A DNA stretch of 64,000 bases from RGIG9060 sp045645985 (GTDB lineage: Bacteria; Spirochaetota; Spirochaetia; Treponematales; Treponemataceae). Below, piece after piece: positions 58,697 through 64,000 of this stretch. The notes beneath the pieces were generated by a model. The model saw nothing but the letters and a program-made list of their open reading frames with translations, was not told the DNA's origin and made no database searches. The stretch lies in NCBI GenBank assembly GCA_045645985.1, contig JAZRJV010000038.1, positions 1 through 64,000 on the forward strand. Reading direction: 5' to 3'. The stretch's first letter is position 1, and each line of letters begins with the position of its first letter. Made by a program: the position numbers and the translations under genes.

Positions 58697-59689
58697 ATGA
58701 ACGCCTTATTATTTTCAATCAACGCAGTTTTCCCACTTATATTACTTTCAGCTTTTGGATTTTACATAAAACACAATGGAACAGTATCAGAACAATTTGT
58801 AAAAGATGGAAATAAATTTTGTTTTAAGTACGCTTTCCTAGCGATGATGTTTACAACAATTTATAACATAGAATCTTTTTCTGAAATTCGCTGGAATGTT
58901 GTAATATTTGCTTTGATTGTCGTATTGGTTTTATTCTTCATCGGATTGATTTACATCATTTTTTTTGTAAAAGATCCAAAGCAAAAAGGGGTTGTTCATC
59001 AGGCTTTTTATCGCTCAAATTATGCAACAATCGGATTGCCTCTTTCATTTAATATTTTTGGTTCCGAAGGCTTTGCAGTTGCGGCTTTAGTTTCGGCTTT
59101 TTCAGTTCCGCTTTACAATATTTTAGCAGTAATTTCACTTTCTGCATTTAACGAAAAAAAAGAAAAACATCTTGTACTTTACATTATAAAACAAATTGCA
59201 AAAAATCCATTGATTCATGGCGTTGTTTTAGGAATGATTTGTTTACTCATCAGACCGTATACAAACGGGTGGCGGCTTTCAACAGGAAATTTACGATTTA
59301 TTTACAAAACAATGGAAGCACTTGGACAAATTGCTCCATGGCTTTCTTTAATAATTTTAGGTGCACAATTTAAATTTTCTTCTGTAAAAAAATTGATAAA
59401 ACAGATTTCAGTAAGCGTTTTTGCTCGCCTAATTCTTGCGCCAACACTTGGAATGTGCATAATTATTTTTGTACCCAAATTGATTGGCTTGCAAAGTTTT
59501 ACAGGCGCTGAATACGCTGCCCTTTTTGCATTATTTGCTTCTCCGCAAGCAGTTGCAAGCGTTTCCATGTCAGATCAAATGAATGGCGATTCTGAACTTG
59601 CTGGTCAAATCCTTGTATGGACAGCAGTTTTTTCAATGTTGACACTTTTTTTATTTACTGCATTTTTTAGAGCAATAGGAATATTTTAG
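58697..59689 (+). CDS. AEC-family (auxin efflux carrier-like) permease
   Basis: 330 residues with about ten membrane helices. The N-terminal NALLFSINAVFPLILLSAFG and the mid-protein YRSNYATIGLPLSFNIFG are typical of the AEC family, which exports or imports organic acids such as malate. FASPQAVASVSMSDQM forms the second half-motif. The start at 58697 avoids the tRNA-Lys and its terminator, which an upstream ATG at 58601 would overlap. Substrate unknown. Confidence 0.88.
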   Translation: MNALLFSINAVFPLILLSAFGFYIKHNGTVSEQFVKDGNKFCFKYAFLAMMFTTIYNIESFSEIRWNVVIFALIVVLVLFFIGLIYIIFFVKDPKQKGVVHQAFYRSNYATIGLPLSFNIFGSEGFAVAALVSAFSVPLYNILAVISLSAFNEKKEKHLVLYIIKQIAKNPLIHGVVLGMICLLIRPYTNGWRLSTGNLRFIYKTMEALGQIAPWLSLIILGAQFKFSSVKKLIKQISVSVFARLILAPTLGMCIIIFVPKLIGLQSFTGAEYAALFALFASPQAVASVSMSDQMNGDSELAGQILVWTAVFSMLTLFLFTAFFRAIGIF

Positions 59690-59712
59690 AAAAATACTTT
59701 TAAACAAAAAAA

Positions 59713-59771
59713 TGTCATGCCAAAAATATTTTGCTATCTAAAAATAAAAACAAAATCAATTCAGCATGACA
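59713..59771. terminator. GTCATGC palindrome between convergent genes
   Basis: TGTCATGC (59713-59720) pairs with GCATGACA (59764-59771) across an A/T-rich loop, between the converging permease and symporter genes. It is of the same type as the elements at 16480 and 20535. Confidence 0.5.
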
Positions 59772-59795
59772 ATTTCAATTTTATGAAACTAAAAC

Positions 59796-61259
59796 TTAAA
59801 AATCTTTAAATGCTTTATCAATTACAGATTTATCAAGTTTTGGAGTAAAAGCACTCACAAGAGGAACTACAATAAAAGGAATAACCATTGCAATACAAGA
59901 AGCTAATGGTGCATTAGCACTTCCTAAAACAAAAGTTAAAATAATTGCACTTGAAGCCCCAACAATTAAACCAGCATAAGCACCAGCTTTTGTAATTTTT
60001 TTGCTGTAAACACCTAAGATATATGGAGCCATAAAAGCACCTGACAAAACACCCCAAGATAAAGACATCAAAGTAACAATAAAACCGATTTGCAATTTAG
60101 AAATAACATAAGATGCCAAAATAAACACCGCTGATAAAATTCTCATCATTGTAACTGAAGTTTTTTCGGAAACATCTTTTTTAAGGTAACCTTTGTATAA
60201 ATCTATTGTAATTGCAGAACTTGAAACCAAAATCATTGATGCTAAAGTTGACATAGACGCTGATAAAACTAAAATCATAATTACAGCAAGAAGCAATTCT
60301 GGTAAGTATGTTGTTAAAAGAGTTGGAATAATCAAATCAAAATTGATTTCACCATTTGCTAAGCGAGGAATTGAATCTAAATCAAAGAAAACATGACTTA
60401 AGATTCCTGTAAAATATGCACAAACTCCAATTACAAGAGCAAAAATTGTTGTAATTACAGCAGCCTTATTGATAACACTTTCATCTTTTACCGCATAAAA
60501 TTTTTGTACCATTTGAGGCATTCCCCAAGCACCAAAACTGGTCATAAAAATAAGAGAAGCTATTGTTAAAAATGAAGGTCGTTGTTCAACAGGAACATGA
60601 AGTTGATAATTTTCTTGAACCACAAAGATTGCTTCCTTCAAGCCACCTGCTTTATGTGCAACAACAAAAACCATAGCGATTGTTCCAAAAAGCATGATAA
60701 AACCTTGAATAAAATCTGTTACTGTAACAGCTGAATATCCACCAAGAACAAGATAAATTCCAGTAATTCCAACAAGGATAATTAAAGCAAATTCAAAACT
60801 GATATGAAAAGTTGCTTCAAAAAGATGTCCTAATCCTTTAAAAACTGAAGCAGAATAAGGTAACAAAAAGATGAAGATTAAAACAGCCGCAATCATTTTG
60901 ATATGGTCAGAATCATAACGCGCTTCAAGAAACTCTGGCATTGTCATTGTATTCAAATTTTGTGTCATTCGGCGAGTTCTTTTTGCAAGCAAAAACCATG
61001 CAAGCATAGCACCTAAAATTGCATTTCCAACACCAATCCATAATGCGCTAAAACCAAATCCCCAACCTTGTTTTCCAGCAAACCCAATAAAAACAACTGC
61101 CGAAAAATAAGTTGTTCCATAAGCAAAAGCAGACATCCAAGGACCACAAGAACGCCCACCTAAGAAAAAATCATTTAATGTTGATGTTTTTCGCATTCCC
61201 CAAACACCAACTGCAACCATAACAACTAAAAACGCAAGCAACAAAATTAAACTGTACAT
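59796..61259 (-). CDS. Sodium:solute symporter family protein
   Basis: 487 residues with about thirteen membrane helices. LNDFFLGGRSCGPWMSAFAY and YGTTYFSAVVFIGFAGKQGW resemble the SSS family (proline, pantothenate and sugar transporters); GYSAVTVTDFIQGFIMLFG is the family's conserved middle block. The substrate cannot be predicted. It is preceded by two tandem copies of the structured leader also found before the chemoreceptor; ATAGGAG lies five bases before its ATG. Confidence 0.9.
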   Translation of the reverse strand: MYSLILLLAFLVVMVAVGVWGMRKTSTLNDFFLGGRSCGPWMSAFAYGTTYFSAVVFIGFAGKQGWGFGFSALWIGVGNAILGAMLAWFLLAKRTRRMTQNLNTMTMPEFLEARYDSDHIKMIAAVLIFIFLLPYSASVFKGLGHLFEATFHISFEFALIILVGITGIYLVLGGYSAVTVTDFIQGFIMLFGTIAMVFVVAHKAGGLKEAIFVVQENYQLHVPVEQRPSFLTIASLIFMTSFGAWGMPQMVQKFYAVKDESVINKAAVITTIFALVIGVCAYFTGILSHVFFDLDSIPRLANGEINFDLIIPTLLTTYLPELLLAVIMILVLSASMSTLASMILVSSSAITIDLYKGYLKKDVSEKTSVTMMRILSAVFILASYVISKLQIGFIVTLMSLSWGVLSGAFMAPYILGVYSKKITKAGAYAGLIVGASSAIILTFVLGSANAPLASCIAMVIPFIVVPLVSAFTPKLDKSVIDKAFKDF

Positions 61260-61366
61260 AAATTCTCCTATAAGAAGTTACTGAGGAATTTTCAAATTCC
61301 GAAGGAACTTCTTAGTCGCAATTTCGCAACGAAGTGAGAAATTGCAGTAAATATCACAAGTTTGCT

Positions 61367-61417
61367 TTAGCAAACTTGATTTGAATTGAGAGGCACCATT
61401 TGTGCCGAACAATTCAT
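61367..61417 (-). CDS. Small leader ORF, 16 codons, proximal copy
   Basis: Encodes MNCSAQMVPLNSNQVC after ATAGGAG (spacer AAGTT). The stop codon TAA lies in the loop of hairpin P1, so the last codons form one arm of the hairpin. The peptide differs from the distal copy at two positions. Confidence 0.45.
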   Translation of the reverse strand: MNCSAQMVPLNSNQVC

Positions 61418-61524
61418 AACTTCTCCTATAAGAACTTTGAGAGAAAATATCAATTTTCGAGCAAAGTTCTTAGTCGCAATTTCGCAACGAAGTGAGAAAT
61501 TGCAGTAAATATAACAAGTTTGCT

Positions 61525-61575
61525 TTAGCAAACTTGATTTGAATTGAGAGGCACTATTTGTACCGAACAATTCAT
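61525..61575 (-). CDS. Small leader ORF, 16 codons, distal copy
   Basis: Encodes MNCSVQIVPLNSNQVC. There is no Shine-Dalgarno sequence; a TATACT (about 61613-61608) lies some 32 bases upstream and may be the promoter -10 for the whole leader. Conservation of the frame with the other copies supports translation, at least in the past. Confidence 0.35.
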   Translation of the reverse strand: MNCSVQIVPLNSNQVC

Positions 61576-61647
61576 AAATTTTCAATTTAAAAATAATTTT
61601 ACTAAAGTATACAATAATACAATGAACTTATACAATATAAATTCATA

Positions 61648-61676
61648 TTGAAAATATTTTTAATTTACTGTATCTT
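61648..61676 (+). promoter_or_regulatory. tRNA-Arg promoter
   Basis: TTGAAA (61648-61653), 17 bp, TATCTT (61671-61676), 28 bases before the mature tRNA. Confidence 0.6.
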
Positions 61677-61704
61677 AAATTCACATTCATAAAATCAATT
61701 TTTT

Positions 61705-61778
61705 GGTCCATTAGCTCAGCTGGATAGAGCGGCTCCCTCCTAAGGAGCAGGTCGCACGTTCGACTCGTGTATGGGCCA
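61705..61778 (+). tRNA. tRNA-Arg (CCT)
   Basis: A complete cloverleaf of 74 nt: acceptor GGTCCAT/ATGGGCC with one G-U pair, D arm GCTC/GAGC, anticodon stem GCTCC/GGAGC with loop CTCCTAA (anticodon CCT), T arm GCACG/CGTGT with TTCGACT, discriminator A. CCA is not encoded. Confidence 0.97.
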
Positions 61779-61855
61779 TTTTTTTTATTTTTATTCTTGT
61801 TTTTTACCCAATCTATGATATAATTTAATTAAACTTAATTAACGAGGAGTGTTGT

Positions 61856-62311
61856 ATGGCAAAAGGCACAACATCAATTTGGAAAACAATTCTTCAAATC
61901 GCATTGGCAGTAATGTTCATCATTGGTGGTTTGAATGTTTTCATGAATGCTGGAAAAGGATTCAATCAATTAATTGGAGTAACAGGTGATCCACTTGTAA
62001 CAGCAGTTTCTAACTTATTTGAAAGAGGAACATTACGCGATGTTATCGTTTATGTACTTGCAGCAGTAGAATTAATCGCTGGTGTATTATTGATTTTAGA
62101 TTTCTTCAATGTAAAATCACTTGATAAACTTGACGACATCTTCCTTGCAATCATCATGATTTGCTGGGTTGTTGTTTTCATCGTTCTTGGAGACATTGTT
62201 GGTCTTTTCAAAGGTGGAATCGAAGGAAAAGAAATTTTACCTTTCCTTGTTTCACTTGCTAAAAACTGTTTAATGGTTTCAGCAATGGGAATCATCAAAG
62301 CAAAAATCTAA
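61856..62311 (+). CDS. Hypothetical four-helix membrane protein
   Basis: 151 residues with four predicted membrane segments: ILQIALAVMFIIGGLNVFM, VIVYVLAAVELIAGVLLIL, IFLAIIMICWVVVFIVLG and FLVSLAKNCLMVSAMGI. The topology is faintly DoxX-like, but I do not recognise the family. GAGGAG lies seven to eight bases before the ATG. It is monocistronic with a strong terminator. Confidence 0.75.
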   Translation: MAKGTTSIWKTILQIALAVMFIIGGLNVFMNAGKGFNQLIGVTGDPLVTAVSNLFERGTLRDVIVYVLAAVELIAGVLLILDFFNVKSLDKLDDIFLAIIMICWVVVFIVLGDIVGLFKGGIEGKEILPFLVSLAKNCLMVSAMGIIKAKI

Positions 62312-62335
62312 ACTTGGTTTTCTAGTTTAATTTTG

Positions 62336-62396
62336 AAAAAAAAGAGTTGTCTTTTGAAGTGCAATTCACTTCTTTGTAACGACAACTCTTTTTTAT
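62336..62396. terminator. Strong terminator between the membrane protein and murI
   Basis: AAAAGAGTTGTC (62340-62351) pairs with GACAACTCTTTT (62381-62392), with an inner stem GAAGTG/CACTTC. Flanking A and T runs allow it to act for both converging genes. Confidence 0.85.
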
Positions 62397-62440
62397 TTTA
62401 AAATGAAATTTGCAAATAAAAAAATGTTTATCAAAAAAAA

Positions 62441-63241
62441 TTATTCTAAATATCCGCCCCAAGGAATATCAAATTTTTTTGCAATATCTTGATAATCTTT
62501 GTCACAAGAATCTTTTGGAGTTCCTGTGATAAAAAAAGTTTTATTTTTAATTCCTTCTGGAACAGAACCGTCTGCATGACCTAATTGTTTTAGAGCCTGT
62601 TTTACAACACCTTCGCGAGAATCAATTACAGAAATTTTTTCGCCCGCAACTTTTTGAATTTCTGGAGCAAAATGAATAAAGTGTGTACATCCTAAAATTA
62701 TTGTATCCACATCATTTTCTTTGAAAAAATCTACCGCAGGTTTTACGGCAATCAATTTTTCATTTTCATTTGCTGTAGTTAAATTATGTTCGATAAATGA
62801 AATCAATTCACCATCGCCCCGAGAAAAAACTTGGCAATCTGAAGCAAAGTCCTTTATCAATTTTAAAGTGTAGGCTTCGCTTACAGAACGGCGAGTTGCA
62901 AGTAATCCGATTCGTTTATTTTTTGTAATAGAAGAAGCAAGTTTGATAGCAGGAACAGTTCCGATAAAAGGAACATCAAATTTTGAACGCAAAACTGATA
63001 ATGCAGTTACTGACATTGTGTTACAAGCTAAAACTATCACTTTAGGTGAAAATCGAGAAATTATTTTTTCGCAAAGTTGAGTTACACAAGTACAAATTTC
63101 ATCAGTTGATTTTTCGCCATAAGGAAAATTTTGAGCATCAGCAACATAAATACAACTAGCAGTAGGACATTTTTCGTTGAGATAACACATGTAAGGCAAA
63201 CCACCAGTTCCCGAATCTATAAAAGCAAAATCTACGCTCAT
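62441..63241 (-). CDS. murI: Glutamate racemase
   Basis: Makes D-glutamate for peptidoglycan. The N-terminal FIDSGTGGLPYM and the two catalytic Cys blocks VLACNTMSVTAL and ILGCTHFIHFAPE are present, together with YVADAQNFPYGEKS. The length of 266 residues is normal. No strong ribosome-binding site precedes the ATG. It is 20 bases after the zinc-ribbon gene. Confidence 0.94.
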   Translation of the reverse strand: MSVDFAFIDSGTGGLPYMCYLNEKCPTASCIYVADAQNFPYGEKSTDEICTCVTQLCEKIISRFSPKVIVLACNTMSVTALSVLRSKFDVPFIGTVPAIKLASSITKNKRIGLLATRRSVSEAYTLKLIKDFASDCQVFSRGDGELISFIEHNLTTANENEKLIAVKPAVDFFKENDVDTIILGCTHFIHFAPEIQKVAGEKISVIDSREGVVKQALKQLGHADGSVPEGIKNKTFFITGTPKDSCDKDYQDIAKKFDIPWGGYLE

Positions 63242-63261
63242 TTTTTTTTATCCAACAAAAA

Positions 63262-63552
63262 TTAAGAAAAAAGACTATTAAAAGCATCTCGTGCAGATTT
63301 TTTTACATCATCAGCACTTTTGCTAAAATTATCAGAATTTGAATCATATTGTTTTTCAACAAAATAATCACAAAAATTTCGGCGTTCTTTATCTTTTACA
63401 AGTTCATCAATTGTTTCTTTACATTCATAGTGAGATGATTCACTATAAAATTTACAATTTAAACAAGAATGTAAATCAGTATTACAAACTGGACATTCTG
63501 AACTTCGCACAATTGTAGAACTAAAAGTATTTTTTTTGCATTTCCAACACAT
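63262..63552 (-). CDS. Small zinc-ribbon protein
   Basis: A 96-residue protein whose N-terminus reads MCWKCKKNTF and ECPVCNTDLHSCLNCKFY, giving three CxxC-type pairs for zinc. The C-terminal half is polar and Ser-rich. Function unknown. The ATG at 63552 lies six bases after a -10 and has no ribosome-binding site; an upstream start at 63588 would precede the promoter. It is probably cotranscribed with murI. Confidence 0.75.
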   Translation of the reverse strand: MCWKCKKNTFSSTIVRSSECPVCNTDLHSCLNCKFYSESSHYECKETIDELVKDKERRNFCDYFVEKQYDSNSDNFSKSADDVKKSARDAFNSLFS

Positions 63553-63558
63553 AGTTAT

Positions 63559-63588
63559 ACTATAATCTATTTGACTATTTCTTTGCAA
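63559..63588 (-). promoter_or_regulatory. Promoter of zinc-ribbon-murI pair, apparently leaderless
   Basis: TTGCAA (63588-63583), 18 bp, TATAGT (63564-63559), six bases, ATG at 63552. It overlaps the divergent promoter at 63571-63599. Confidence 0.5.
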
Positions 63589-63599
63589 TGCCTTAACAT
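63571..63599 (+). promoter_or_regulatory. Promoter of the pentapeptide-like gene, apparently leaderless
   Basis: TTGACT (63571-63576), 17 bp, TAACAT (63594-63599), six bases, ATG at 63606. Confidence 0.55.
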
Positions 63600-63605
63600 A
63601 ATACT

Positions 63606-64000
63606 ATGTTCAAACTAAATATTTGTTCACATCCAACTTGTAAACATATAGCAGTTTCTCAAATAAAGAATAATACAATTTTGGAAGGTCCAGGATATTG
63701 TATTGACCATTCTCCAAACAAAGAAGAAATTGAACAAGCAATCTATGAATACATTGATAAAAACGATAAAATCATTGGATTGAATGCATCAAGAATTAAT
63801 TTCTATGATTTAAGTTTTACAGGAAAAAAATTTTATGGATGCAATTTTCAACGATGTTCTTTTTCAAATTTAAATACAGAAGGTTGCCGTATAAGAATGT
63901 CTTTTTTTGACTTTGCTGTTTTTTCTGATTGCAACTTAATTGAATCTAATAACCAATTTTCTTCTTTTGCAGGAGCAACACTTTCCCATGTTTTGTTTAC
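63606..64000 (+). CDS. Pentapeptide-repeat-like protein, partial (runs off the window)
   Basis: 131 codons are visible and the frame is still open at 64000. The N-terminus has cysteines and histidines that could bind metal (ICSHPTCKHIA, GYCIDHS). From about residue 60 the sequence takes on the five-residue periodicity of pentapeptide repeats (INFYDLSFTGKKFYGCNFQR, CSFSNLNTEGCRI, FFDFAVFSDCNL). Such proteins form quadrilateral beta helices of varied function. The rest of the gene is needed to classify it. Confidence 0.65.
   Translation, partial: MFKLNICSHPTCKHIAVSQIKNNTILEGPGYCIDHSPNKEEIEQAIYEYIDKNDKIIGLNASRINFYDLSFTGKKFYGCNFQRCSFSNLNTEGCRIRMSFFDFAVFSDCNLIESNNQFSSFAGATLSHVLF

Larger units (their letters stand above)
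61260..61575 (-). promoter_or_regulatory. Tandem structured leader (two units) upstream of the symporter
   Basis: Two units of exactly 158 nt each: small ORF (starts 61575 and 61417), hairpin P1 (CAAGTTTGC/GCAAACTTG), hairpin P2 (GCAATTTC/GAAATTGC), hairpin P3 and ATAGGAG. P3 arms are AAGAACTTTG/CAAAGTTCTT in the first unit and AAGAAGTT/AACTTCTT in the second, each with its own inner stem (GAAAAT with ATTTTC; GGAATTT with AATTCC). The unit is shared with the chemoreceptor leader at 1-231. The first small ORF has no clear ribosome-binding site. Confidence 0.72.

Overview
The window is a low-GC, densely packed stretch of bacterial chromosome. It most resembles a host-associated Treponema-like spirochaete. 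That identification is an inference from gene content: an outer-membrane protein resembling the treponemal UPF0164 family, a bactofilin, a DUF2225 protein, a Cache-type chemoreceptor, SUMF1/C-type-lectin-fold lipoproteins like T. denticola TvpA, and a short RpoZ-like protein next to miaA. No rRNA is present; there are two tRNA genes (Lys-TTT, Arg-CCT).

Layout. 1-2.3 kb: chemoreceptor behind a tandem structured leader. 2.3-6.2 kb: purine genes purN, purM, purF, purE (minus strand). 6.2-8.3 kb: first variable lipoprotein. 8.5-11.5 kb: nudC, asd, dapA. 11.6-20 kb: GT-B-like glycosyltransferase, aromatic genes behind an attenuator with a Phe/Tyr leader peptide (DAHP synthase, tyrA), apt, desulfoferrodoxin, redox and metal proteins, glyA, hslO. 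20-26.3 kb: accessory region with CsgG-like secreted proteins, a pseudogene, a membrane-anchored putative ADP-ribosyltransferase and a divergent XRE repressor over three palindromic operators. 26.3-45.8 kb: mostly housekeeping (Na/Pi transporter, second variable lipoprotein, RRM protein, peptidase, DUF368, pgi, argR, plsC, UvrD-type helicase, truA, ybbR-cdaA-folP-dxs, a 29-residue COX24-type protein, miaA, rpoZ). 45.9-51 kb: barrel protein, large repeat region, third variable lipoprotein, a protein with a histone-H1-like tail. 51-64 kb: phosphodiesterase, TPR proteins, pta, bactofilin, mtaB, permeases, murI and a partial pentapeptide-like gene.

Most notable. (1) Three paralogous SUMF1-fold lipoproteins each have a poly-G tract inside the promoter spacer, a phase-variation layout. 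Two also end in GC-richer segments whose differences fall on codon positions 1 and 2, the footprint expected of a diversity-generating retroelement acting in trans; no reverse transcriptase is in the window. (2) A 157-158-nt leader unit (16-20-codon ORF, three hairpins, ribosome-binding site) is tandemly repeated before two unrelated genes, and its last hairpin keeps pairing while changing sequence. (3) A dispersed large palindrome occurs four times with arms that differ between copies but pair within each copy, followed by tandem half-copies at three loci. (4) At least eleven genes show a -35/-10 pair with the start codon 5-8 nt after the -10, implying leaderless mRNAs. (5) dxs has no standard in-frame start; an ACG lies correctly spaced after a ribosome-binding site.

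Limits: all calls come from reading the sequence. Families are recognised from motifs, without database searches.
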